From CAWARU01 sp963805795 (lineage in GTDB: Bacteria > Pseudomonadota > Gammaproteobacteria > UBA6186 > Azoamicaceae), in contig CAWDVG010000001.1 in assembly GCA_963805795.1 (NCBI GenBank), positions 1,674,001-1,738,000 on the forward strand: 64,000 nucleotides of DNA. Reading direction: 5' to 3'. The notes under the pieces were generated by a model. The model was not told where the DNA came from and did no database searches. It worked only from the letters and a program-made list of their open reading frames with translations. Below are positions 34,291 to 43,024 of this stretch, one piece after another. How positions within the stretch are numbered: position 1 is the first letter of the stretch; each line of letters opens with the position of its first letter. A program made the position numbers and the translations under genes.

Positions 34291-34454
34291 AGATGCCGCT
34301 TTGACTACCCTGTGCTTAGCCTTGTTTTCTTTAGCCTCTGAATGACAATAATGCTCAAGCTCTTCTGACTTTTCATTCTTAAACAATACCGCTTGTACGT
34401 TATTGCCTCCCTTCTGCAATTTAAGCCAGTATCTATATGATACAACTTTGACAC

Positions 34455-35894
34455 TCAACTGACAAGTTCAATTAGTCTACGATAAGCTTCAAGGGCCTCT
34501 CCACGAGTTACAGATAAATCTACAATCGGTTTTGGGTAAGTTTTCCCCAAAATAATACCGGCTGCTTTTAAAATAGACGCGGGTGACTCCCAAGGTTTAA
34601 AAAGATATTTATTGGGTAGTTTTGCCAATTCTGGAATATAGTGCCGCGTATAACTCCCATCTGAATCGAATTTTTCACCCTGTGTGACTGGATTAAAAAT
34701 TCTAAAATAAGGTGCAGCATCTGCACCACAACCCGCTACCCATTGCCAACTGGCACTATTATTCGCTAAATCAGCATCTAACAAACAATCCCAAAACCAT
34801 GCAGCACCTTTATGCCAATGAATCATTAAATTCTTAACTAAAAAGGAGGCAACAATCATGCGTGCTCGATTATGCATATAACCTGTTTGCCACAATTCGC
34901 GCATAGCGGCATCGACAATAGGATAACCCGTTTTTCCTTTTTGCCAAGCCATCAGAAATTTTTTATTGTTCTGCCAGGGGAAACGGTCAAACTTGCGCTG
35001 AAAGTTTTCTTTTGGTAGATTTGGAAAATGATATAATAAATAATAAGAAAATTCTCTCCAGACAATTTCGCTTAAGAAAAACTCACTATCTTCTGCATTA
35101 TTACGATGAACATTTGCTTCCATTTTTATCACATGCCAAACCTGGTTAGGAGAAATTTCACCGAAATGTAGATGCATAGACAATCTTGAAACATTGAATT
35201 TGCTTGGATAGTTTCGGTTTTCCCTATAGTTTTTTAATCTTTTATCTACAAATTGCAGTAACTTTTTGTATGCTGATCTCTCCCCTATCTTCCACAAGCC
35301 ATTTAGTTTTTTATACCAATTAATTTTGGGTAACAAATTTAAAGTATTGATATTGTTTTTATTTTTCTTATCTTTAATTAAAATCAATTTTTTGGGCCTA
35401 GGCATAGGCTGCCGCGGCATGAGCGCTCGCAAACAACCATTACGATAAAAAGCGCTATATACTTTGTAGGGAGTTTTATCTTGTTTCAATATTTCCCATG
35501 GCTCCCAAAGCAATGAGGCATTAAAACTTTTATATTCTACCTGCATATTTTTAAGTCTTGATGTTAAAAGGGCATCATTTTTAATATATTGCGGTTCGTA
35601 ACATCTATTCCAATAAACTGCTTCGATATTATATTTTTTTACAAGGCTTAAAATAATAGCCTCTGCTTTGCCCCGATAAACATTTAATTTCTGCTTTAGA
35701 GATTCGTTTAAGTCAGATAAAGAATAGTATAACCACCATTTGCTGGCACTCCCCATTTCATTATCATCGGTCGGATTATCGTCTAGAATATAAATTGGCA
35801 TAACGTCACCCTGCCTAGATGCAGCAAATAACCCAGGATTGTCTGCTATACGCAGATCTTGTCTGAACCAAAAAAGCACCTTTTTCCTAACCAT
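34455..35894 (-). CDS. phrB: Deoxyribodipyrimidine photolyase
   Basis: The 479-residue protein matches class I CPD photolyases, which repair UV-induced pyrimidine dimers with light and FADH. The N-terminal antenna domain begins LFWFRQDLRIADNPGL. The FAD-binding domain carries FGEISPNQVW, EIVWREFSYYLL, GYPIVDAAMRELWQTGYMHN, HNRARMIVASFLVKNL and WQWVAGCGADAAPYFRIFNP, all conserved cofactor or substrate contacts. Its length is normal. The start at 35894 follows MVRKKVLFWFR as in homologs. Nothing suggests an operon. Confidence 0.95.
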   Translation of the reverse strand: MVRKKVLFWFRQDLRIADNPGLFAASRQGDVMPIYILDDNPTDDNEMGSASKWWLYYSLSDLNESLKQKLNVYRGKAEAIILSLVKKYNIEAVYWNRCYEPQYIKNDALLTSRLKNMQVEYKSFNASLLWEPWEILKQDKTPYKVYSAFYRNGCLRALMPRQPMPRPKKLILIKDKKNKNNINTLNLLPKINWYKKLNGLWKIGERSAYKKLLQFVDKRLKNYRENRNYPSKFNVSRLSMHLHFGEISPNQVWHVIKMEANVHRNNAEDSEFFLSEIVWREFSYYLLYHFPNLPKENFQRKFDRFPWQNNKKFLMAWQKGKTGYPIVDAAMRELWQTGYMHNRARMIVASFLVKNLMIHWHKGAAWFWDCLLDADLANNSASWQWVAGCGADAAPYFRIFNPVTQGEKFDSDGSYTRHYIPELAKLPNKYLFKPWESPASILKAAGIILGKTYPKPIVDLSVTRGEALEAYRRLIELVS

Positions 35895-36116
35895 TGTGTC
35901 CAGTACGTCCCTAGTAGTAAATTTTTCATGGCTGCTATCCAGATAAAAAAACAGCCTTATTCACAATCAAGCTCCCTTTCTTCGCCATTCTCTCTCAAAA
36001 CCATGATACGTTTCGGGGAAAAATGAATTATACTATAAATTATATGAGTTTTAAACAATTACATATAGAATTTAAATCGTTGTGCTATGTCATCCACAAA
36101 TGGGGAAATATTTGAT

Positions 36117-37034
36117 ATGCATATTTTAATTACGGGCGGCACAGGGTTCATTGGAAAGCAAATCTCAAGACACTTTACAAATATAGGACACCAAGTCACT
36201 ATTTTGACCCGAAATGTTCATAAGGTCAATCAGGGCTTAGAATCTGTAAACTATATCACAGTGCTGGATAATATTGTCTCCCCTTATGATGTGATTATTA
36301 ATCTTGCTGGCGAATCTTTAAATAAAAATCGTTGGAATGAGAAGGTTAAAAATGACATCTATCAAAGTCGCATACAAACGACTCAAAAAATCATTAACTA
36401 TATTAAAACCGCTGAAGTTAAACCTCAATTGCTCATTAGCGGATCTGCCATTGGCTTTTATGGTAGTAGCACAGACCAAATATTTAAAGAAGATTCTGAA
36501 CCTGCTGATAAAGGCTTTACGCATAATCTGTGCCAGAATTGGGAAAAAATAGCTCAAGAGGCTTCACAACATGGAGTCCGGGTATGCTTAATTAGAACTG
36601 GTATCGTTTTAGGAAAAGACGGTGGCGCCCTTGAGAAAATGCTGACTCCATTTAAACTTGGCTTAGGTGCGCAACTCGGTAATGGCAAGCAATGGATGTC
36701 TTGGATCCATATGGATGATGTCGTTATGGCCCTGGTATATCTCATGAATCACGCAAATCTCAATGGAGCATTTAATTTGACTGCTCCAGAGCCAGTCACT
36801 AATAAAGTCTTCACACATGAGTTGGCAAAAACTTTAAAACGTCCATCCATTTTAGTTTTGCCAAATTTTATCGTAAAAATGATGTTTGGTGAAATGGCAG
36901 AATTTCTTCTATTGAAGGGACAAAAAGTCATTCCCGAAAAACTACTTAATGCTGGATATTCTTTTAAATTTGATAAACTAGCGAATGCCTTAAAAGATAT
37001 TTTACAGTCAAAATTTACTAATCCAAATTGTTAA
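36117..37034 (+). CDS. NAD-dependent epimerase-like protein, TIGR01777/YfcH family
   Basis: The 305-residue protein is an extended SDR of the YfcH group. It has MHILITGGTGFIGKQI at the N-terminus, VIINLAGESLNKNRW (about 62-76), SGSAIGFYGSS, and a C-terminal DUF1731-like segment (ALxxLLxKGQKV and the final GYxFKF motif) seen here as AEFLLLKGQKVIPEKLLNAG. The function of the family is unresolved; homologs are linked to cell division. The ATG at 36117 is preferred over 36087 because GGGGA lies just upstream and homologs start at MxILITGGTGFIG. Confidence 0.85.
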   Translation: MHILITGGTGFIGKQISRHFTNIGHQVTILTRNVHKVNQGLESVNYITVLDNIVSPYDVIINLAGESLNKNRWNEKVKNDIYQSRIQTTQKIINYIKTAEVKPQLLISGSAIGFYGSSTDQIFKEDSEPADKGFTHNLCQNWEKIAQEASQHGVRVCLIRTGIVLGKDGGALEKMLTPFKLGLGAQLGNGKQWMSWIHMDDVVMALVYLMNHANLNGAFNLTAPEPVTNKVFTHELAKTLKRPSILVLPNFIVKMMFGEMAEFLLLKGQKVIPEKLLNAGYSFKFDKLANALKDILQSKFTNPNC

Positions 37035-37051
37035 ATTTTTGTCCGAAACGT

Positions 37052-37256
37052 TTAATTCTTTTTCAGATTCCTACTAGAAATCAAAAACCCAAATTTTAAC
37101 TGAATTTCTGGATACGATACAGTTATTATAAAAATTTCAAAAGAAGTATTTTTTGGAAAGTCTTCAAGTTTCATTTTTAAGCTCTCTATATGATGAGGTC
37201 CTATCAGGTTTCTAAGATATTCTATTGAAGTAAAATAGGTAAGTTTTTTTGGGCTT
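37052..37256 (-). pseudogene. C-terminal fragment of an unidentified gene
   Basis: Most of this 445-bp spacer is an open minus-strand frame of about 67 codons without an upstream start, reading IEYLRNLIGPHHIESLKMKL and ending at a TAA at 37052. An internal ATG would give about 41 residues. I recognise no family. The remaining spacer contains a 7+7 bp inverted repeat at 37260-37275 and the promoter zone of the next gene. Confidence 0.35.
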
Positions 37257-37479
37257 TATGCCTCTCTTGAGAGGCCTAATCAACACTGTGCCGGCAGGCG
37301 CCACCTTTTGGATGAAGGATTTGCGATAGGGGTTTGGAACATGGTGGGGTCAATAGGAACCGCTCATTAATTTATCTTAGTTACTTAATTATAGTGCAAT
37401 TACCCTGATCAATAGACAAGGTTCTTGTTACTTAATAACATATATGTAATTAAACTAAAGATATCAGGAGAAATGAAAA

Positions 37480-39747
37480 ATGGTTAAAGTTGAGGAGTTA
37501 AGGCGCACAATAGTAGAAGATGATAGAGTTGTTGGTTACCACAAAGATGAAGCAGAAAACACTAATCTAGTTCTTAAAAATTCAAAAGAAACTACAGAAA
37601 CACAATTAGCTACACGGCTTCAAGAATTACAATGTACCTATACGTCGACTATAGATCATGATGGGGATGATTCTTCTGACGATGAAGATGTAGAAAGCAC
37701 TGTATCTGAATTTAATTATAAAGCATTCAATGGAAAAACGAATTATTTTCCACAATTAGCTCACGTTATTGGACTAAAACTGTATTGGTCTTCAGAAGTA
37801 AATAAACTCTATTATAAAGAAAAGAATATATTATTAAACGGAAACACTGCGAGTTTTAACAAGGATAAATTTGAAGAGTCAATAATCGATAATTTCGACC
37901 TTTTTATCAATTGTTTATTTAAACACGATGAATTTTCCAAGTTCAATAAAAAATATTTAGATTATTTTAAAAGAAAATTCTTGCAACAATGTGCGATTCA
38001 AATAGAAGAAACAAAAAAATCACTTGTTGACATATTTCAAAAAAATATCAGGCTTATTCTTAAATTATCTACCACAAGAGCCAGCTCTACTATTCCTTTA
38101 GATTTATATGAGCCAATAAATAAATTTTTCAACTTTTTCAAAAAATTTATGCTATCCTTGTTAATTGATTATGACGACAAAATCTTCTCCATTTCCTCTC
38201 GTTCATTAGCGCACGAACTAGATGAAGTTGAGTCTAAAAAAATATTGGTAAAGGTTAAGCAATATCTTATAGATATCGGCATTATTGGCAAGACTGGCTG
38301 CTTTGTAAAAAAATCACAGCGTAATAACATTTATCAAAAAAACATAACAAAGGAAACAAACAAATTCAAGCTTGAAATTCTTCGGCAAGTAAATAGGCTC
38401 CAATCTTCTAATACACTTCCGATTCCATTTTTGGGGGATAATAAAATATCATTTTTAGAGAAATATTTTGAACAATCTATTGAAGACTGGGTACGGTCAA
38501 AACTTCTTTTAAAAAGTCCTGCTCAAGTAAGCATCAGTGAAAGAGTAAGTACATTAACAACTGTTTACAAGATTCAGTCCCTTAACCCACTATTCGATAA
38601 AAGTTTTTTTGGAGATTTAGAAAAGAAATTTCGTTCTGCAATAAAACAAAAAATCGATAATATGACACTTGCCGATTTTTACAAAAAATTTAGATTAAAT
38701 TTTATACCAAATTATTTATTAGATAGAACTAGTCTGTCAAATAATTTTACTTTTACAAATAATGAACCGTTACATGTTATTACTTTTGTCCGCCTCTCTA
38801 ATCGTTCACAAACAAGGTTAATACAGCAAAAAAAGGAGTATGCAGCCCAGCTTAAATGCAGTTTTACTCCTGAAGTTATGTTCAGAAAGATGGAGTTTCC
38901 ATGCATTAATAGTAGTGCTCTTGAGAGGCAAGAGCTGACAAACGCCGGGGTTAGAAAAGACGTCGTTCCCAATATGAAAAATTACCCAGGTATATATCTA
39001 GAGCTTGAAAAAATAAGAAAATTATATAATTTTGATGACAGAAAAATGGCCATTTGGATACGCCAAATCATAAAGAATGAACCAATAGATGAATTAAGAA
39101 CTTTGAAAAAACCGCTAAACAAAGAAATATGTCAATTTTTAGCTAATTTTACATATGTTTTTTTCATTTCAGAACCCACTAGAAATCCTGCCTGTTGGAT
39201 CACTCATCAAATCATATTAGATTTAATTATAGGACAACACTATACATGGAAACATTTTTTGACAGAAACCACAAAAGATGATGTTACTTATGAACCATAT
39301 ATGCCAATGGCAATAAAGCATGCCGTGCGCGGCGCCAGATACTTGTCAGAAAATTATTGGAACAGGAAAATTCAAGTTAGGCGCTATTGTTATCCAGGGG
39401 GGAGTGGAAGTGAGAGCGAAAATTCTGCTAAGAGCGCTCACATTTCAAAAGTTGAAAATTTCATCATTACTGAATGGTTTAGGTTATGTGTTAAAAAACA
39501 TCCACAATCGGTTGAGGAAGCTGCTAAAATCCTTAACGAATCAGTAAGAACCTGGTATGGAGTTCATATGCATCTAATACAAATTGACCAACTTTCACTT
39601 TTAACACGATGTGATTGGCTGATAGCTTATCGTAACGATAAGGAGAAGAAGGAATTAAAATTAGTGCTGGATAACTCTGCTATAAGTACCTTAGGATGGG
39701 AACCCTTGGACATAATTGTGCGGTACTGTAAAGGAGGAAAGATTTGA
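37480..39747 (+). CDS. Unrecognised 755-residue protein, effector candidate
   Basis: I do not recognise this protein. Visible features are an acidic stretch (HDGDDSSDDEDVES, about 65-78), a Lys-rich and aromatic-rich alpha-helical body with many LYNFxxR/K patterns, a Ser/Gly spacer (PGGSGSESENSAKSAH, about 642-657), and no signal peptide or membrane helix. AGGAG at 37466-37470 fits the ATG at 37480. It stands alone with long spacers on both sides. Size, composition and the surroundings of eukaryote-like genes suggest a secreted effector, but there is no direct evidence. A structural search would be decisive. Confidence 0.7.
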   Translation: MVKVEELRRTIVEDDRVVGYHKDEAENTNLVLKNSKETTETQLATRLQELQCTYTSTIDHDGDDSSDDEDVESTVSEFNYKAFNGKTNYFPQLAHVIGLKLYWSSEVNKLYYKEKNILLNGNTASFNKDKFEESIIDNFDLFINCLFKHDEFSKFNKKYLDYFKRKFLQQCAIQIEETKKSLVDIFQKNIRLILKLSTTRASSTIPLDLYEPINKFFNFFKKFMLSLLIDYDDKIFSISSRSLAHELDEVESKKILVKVKQYLIDIGIIGKTGCFVKKSQRNNIYQKNITKETNKFKLEILRQVNRLQSSNTLPIPFLGDNKISFLEKYFEQSIEDWVRSKLLLKSPAQVSISERVSTLTTVYKIQSLNPLFDKSFFGDLEKKFRSAIKQKIDNMTLADFYKKFRLNFIPNYLLDRTSLSNNFTFTNNEPLHVITFVRLSNRSQTRLIQQKKEYAAQLKCSFTPEVMFRKMEFPCINSSALERQELTNAGVRKDVVPNMKNYPGIYLELEKIRKLYNFDDRKMAIWIRQIIKNEPIDELRTLKKPLNKEICQFLANFTYVFFISEPTRNPACWITHQIILDLIIGQHYTWKHFLTETTKDDVTYEPYMPMAIKHAVRGARYLSENYWNRKIQVRRYCYPGGSGSESENSAKSAHISKVENFIITEWFRLCVKKHPQSVEEAAKILNESVRTWYGVHMHLIQIDQLSLLTRCDWLIAYRNDKEKKELKLVLDNSAISTLGWEPLDIIVRYCKGGKI

Positions 39748-39844
39748 AATATCTAAATTTAAAAGATTCAGCCTAATAATTTATTAATGACAATGGTATT
39801 ATAGATATTTTTTGGAGCTCTTATGAAAATAGGAAAGCAAGTAA

Positions 39845-40198
39845 ATGCTGATATCTTTTGAGTGTGTGCAAGCAAAAACGGGACAAAGTCGAGTGTCATT
39901 CGCACGATATAAAGGCGAAGCAGAAAATGCTCTTATCGCAGCAAAATTTCCCCATGTTTATATCTTTCGGCCGGCATATATCTACCCAGTGGAGCCTAGA
40001 CAGGAACCCAATTTTAGCTATCGCCTATTACGCAGGATCTATCCCGTGTTTCGGATGCTGTTTCCTAATCTCGTGATTCGAGCCGATGATTTAGCCCACG
40101 CTATGGTGGAAACTGCCGTTCAAGGAACAGGAGAAAGTAGGGTCCAGATTTTTGAGAATCGTGACATTCGAAATATGGTGAAGAGTAGCAATCTATGA
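39845..40198 (+). pseudogene. C-terminal half of the HTATIP2/NmrA-like oxidoreductase (second copy)
   Basis: Residues 12 onward repeat the C-terminal half of the gene at 30734-31384 (GQSRVSFARYKGEAENALIA, RPAYIYPVEPRQEPNFSYRL) with few changes. This copy keeps the natural end (SRVQIFENRDIRNMV), which the other lacks. The first 11 codons are unrelated, and the Rossmann half is missing. It is a partial gene, not an enzyme. Confidence 0.75.
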
Positions 40199-40300
40199 TG
40201 TTCGAGATGAAAAGATTGCTGATCTCTATGTCTTTCTCAATTCCAAATTTTCATAGTGTTAAATTAAGAGATTTGGATCAAAACTTTAAAAGGAAATAAT

Positions 40301-41167
40301 ATTTCAAATAAGCTAACGGTCTTGGTGATTGGCGCAACAGGAAACCAAGGTGGTCATGTAGCCAATGCATTATTAAAACGCGGTCATAATGTAGTCGCTT
40401 TTACTCGTAATCCCAACTCTCCTCCAGCCAAAAAACTTTTAAATTTGGGAGCAAAAATATCGACGGGCGATTTATCGGATATCGCTTCAATTGAAAAAGC
40501 GGCGATTGGAGTCGATGCAATATTCGGTGTAACTACCTTTATGGAAAATGGGATAGACAGTGAGATCGCACAAGGAATTAACATTGTCGATGTTGCTCGC
40601 AAGATTAACGCCCATTTGGTTTTTTCTTCGGTTGCCTCAGCTAACAAAAATACTGGAATACCTCATTTTGATAGTAAATGGAAAATTGAAAAAAATATTC
40701 ATCAATCCGATATAGAATACACCATTGTATGCCCCGTTTATTTCATGGAAAATTTGCTAACTTTTGGACTTGAAAATTTATAACAAGGAGCATATGCCAG
40801 TCCTTTAACGCCAGAAAGAAACTTAGCGCAAGTTAGTCTAGATGATCTCGCAAACTTTGTTGTTTTAACTTTAGAAAATCGGCCGACATTTGTCGGAAAA
40901 CGGATAGAAATTGTTTCTGACAATTTAACGGGGACTGATGTTGTTGATATCTTATCTAAGGAATTGGGTAAAAAAATCCAATATACTCAAACACCACTTG
41001 AAGCTCTTAAACAATACAATGCTGATTTAGCAACGATGTTTGAATGGTTTCAGAAAACAGGATACGACATTGATATTACCGCTTTACACAGACAATATCC
41101 TGAAATCCATTGGCATACTTTTACTCAGTGGGTTAAACAATGTAATTTAAAGGCTCACCTGAATTAG
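40301..41167 (+). pseudogene. NmrA-family NAD(P)-binding protein with start-codon loss and a nonsense codon
   Basis: The frame reads SNKLTVLVIGATGNQGGHVA from 40304, and the expected start codon at 40301 is ATT, although AAGGAA sits properly before it. It continues through FGVTTFMENGI and VYFMENLLTFGLENL to a TAA at 40781, then carries on in the same frame (QGAYASPLTPERNLAQVSLD) to 41167, completing a normal NmrA-like protein of about 288 residues. One CAA-to-TAA-type event or a codon change explains the stop. Homologs sense NADP or reduce quinones. As it stands the gene looks inactivated twice. Confidence 0.8.
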
Positions 41168-41177
41168 GGAGAAATAA

Positions 41178-41267
41178 ATATCAGAACAAATTGAAGCAGT
41201 AAATCCGTTAGCTTCACCGGCGGTGGATCTTCGCCAGAAAGTTGTGGGAGGCAACTCAAAAAAATGA
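41178..41267 (+). pseudogene. Short gene scrap, unidentified
   Basis: An open stretch without a start reads SEQIEAVNPLASPAVDLRQK and stops at 41265-41267. It looks like the tail of an enzyme but is too short to place. The rest of the spacer to 41440 contains a partial IS end (AATTCGCATACTACA, 41292-41306). Confidence 0.25.
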
Positions 41268-41291
41268 AGAACTCATCCGCAAATTATATAA

Positions 41292-41306
41292 AATTCGCAT
41301 ACTACA
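41292..41306 (+). repeat. Partial IS right-end scar
   Basis: The last 15 bp of the rve-type IS right end (AATTCGCATACTACA) occur here without any transposase sequence beside them. Confidence 0.5.
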
Positions 41307-41440
41307 AGCAATTTATAGTGATCAGCTTATGGTGAAAAATTTGAAATAATTTGGATCACTATGTCATTATATAAGAGAGTTTTTCTAAATAGTTTTAACA
41401 CACCTAGTGCTGTATTTTTTTTCTAAGCGCATCAATACGA

Positions 41441-42622
41441 TCACTCTGTGATATGTTCTAAGAGCTCAAATAACGTTTCGGTTAAAAAACTTTGCCAAGG
41501 TAATATTTGAACATCATCTCCCAAAAGACGTGGTCGATCGATTGGACACAGCACATAGGTCTTGAGCTCGGGATATTCAATTTTAAACTCTCTTAAAGCA
41601 TAAGCATCGGAGTTTTCAATAAGAGGATTTGATTTTATTTCTATTGCAGCGATAGGTTTTTTCGCATGGGTTAAAATAAGATCAATTTCAACCCCCGTAT
41701 TTGTACGCCAAAAAAAGAACTCAAGTCCCAATCTATAATAATGATTTAAAGCAATTAATTGTAAAATAATGAATTGCTCGAATCGTCTGCCTCGAACTTG
41801 GGTATTAAGTCCCCCAAAGTTTTGACATAATGCATTTGTAACGCCCGTATCAAATAGATAATATCGAGGATGAGAGACTAAGCGCTTTCGAATACTTTTC
41901 ATCCAAGGATCAATTCTGTAAGCAAGGAATGTATCTTCCAAAATTTGATAATATTCTTGTATGGTTTTGACTGAAACACCACACTCACGTGCAATATTCG
42001 TATAATTGACAAGTTCTCCATCATTATTTGCAGCAACATCAATAAAACGCACAAAGGGTGCTATGTTTCGCACGACGCCTTCTGCCTGGATCTCTTCTCT
42101 TAAATAAACGTCTACGTAAGATCGTAAAAATTCTGTTTGATCATCCGTATTTAAAGTACTGGACCATAAATAAGGAAGAGTTCCTAAAGCAAGAGTTTTT
42201 TCTAAATCAAAATTTTCTCCAAGTTCTTGATAAGTACAAGGATAAAGATGATAGGTATTCGCACGCCCTGCTAACAAATTGGCTGCCCCTCTTTTTAGCT
42301 TACGCGCACTGGAACCTGTTAATATAAACCGAATCCCGTAGCTTTCAATAAGATCATGGACTTCATCCAAAAGTGCTGGAATTTTTTGAATTTCATCTAC
42401 AACGCAGGTAAACGTACCTTTTTGCGCATGATGTGCCAGTACTTCTTGCCGAAACTGATTAGGATCACGCTGATAATTCAAGAAATTACGCTGAGGCAGT
42501 AAATTGATATATAAATCCTCTGACACTAAATTATTGCGCACATAGGTGCTCTTACCCGTTTGTCTTGGCCCGAATAAAAAACAACTGCGATTTTTTGATA
42601 GCTGCAAAGTTCTGTTAATCAT
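41441..42622 (-). CDS. AAA ATPase with DUF4143 C-terminus
   Basis: The 393-residue protein has a Walker A (FLFGPRQTGKSTYV, about 16-29), Walker B-like TCVVDEIQKIP and the sensor LTGSSARKL, followed by LLAGRANTYHLYPCTYQELG, the signature of the AAA_14/DUF4143 group. The C-terminal half (VEIDLILTHAKKPIAAIEIK) has the DUF4143 restriction-endonuclease-like pattern with Asp and Glu-x-Lys. These ATPases are common in mobile or defence regions; their function is unsettled. It stands alone on the minus strand, upstream of the long-inverted-repeat element. Confidence 0.85.
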   Translation of the reverse strand: MINRTLQLSKNRSCFLFGPRQTGKSTYVRNNLVSEDLYINLLPQRNFLNYQRDPNQFRQEVLAHHAQKGTFTCVVDEIQKIPALLDEVHDLIESYGIRFILTGSSARKLKRGAANLLAGRANTYHLYPCTYQELGENFDLEKTLALGTLPYLWSSTLNTDDQTEFLRSYVDVYLREEIQAEGVVRNIAPFVRFIDVAANNDGELVNYTNIARECGVSVKTIQEYYQILEDTFLAYRIDPWMKSIRKRLVSHPRYYLFDTGVTNALCQNFGGLNTQVRGRRFEQFIILQLIALNHYYRLGLEFFFWRTNTGVEIDLILTHAKKPIAAIEIKSNPLIENSDAYALREFKIEYPELKTYVLCPIDRPRLLGDDVQILPWQSFLTETLFELLEHITE

Positions 42623-42767
42623 ACTCCATAAATGTAATACAAATCTGTACCATGGTCAACAAAAATACTATTTAAAATACTGTATAAATGTAAGAATGAA
42701 ACTTGATTGGAAAATAATGTCTATTTTTATCAATTTTACTGTATTTTTATACAGTTTCTTGGTTACG

Positions 42768-42963
42768 GGTAATCGTTCAGGGCGGCTGGCGCCGCCCTAT
42801 CTCAAAAAGGAGGGCGCTGCCGCGCCACTGTTGATGTGCTTTCCTGAAATCCCCCAGCCCCCAGGGGGACCATTTCGTAGCTATTCTACTTAAAATCAGA
42901 GCGGGACAAGTTTATTGCGATGGCCTGCTCCCCCTTTGAAAAGGGGGCTGGGGGGATTTCTCA
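42768..42963. repeat. Left arm of the long inverted repeat
   Basis: The arm contains three self-complementary blocks: GGCGGCTGGCGCCGCC near 42781-42796, CCCCCAGCCCCCAGGGGG near 42851-42868, and CCCCCTTTGAAAAGGGGG near 42930-42947. These would form hairpins in single-stranded DNA or RNA. Its mirror copy is at 44940-45133. Confidence 0.85.
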
Positions 42964-43024
42964 GTTACAAAATTTTTTTATTCGTGTAGTTGCAATTCGT
43001 AAAAAGTGGGATCATGATAATCCC

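Noticed and set aside
34180..34458. 92-codon minus-strand frame overlapping the photolyase stop
   Set aside because: It begins with TTG, crosses an IS end (its SCSMRIPKFW residues come from that repeat), and has no recognisable protein features.
37260..37275. 7+7 bp inverted repeat GCCTCTC/GAGAGGC as a terminator
   Set aside because: The loop is only 2 nt and no T-run follows.
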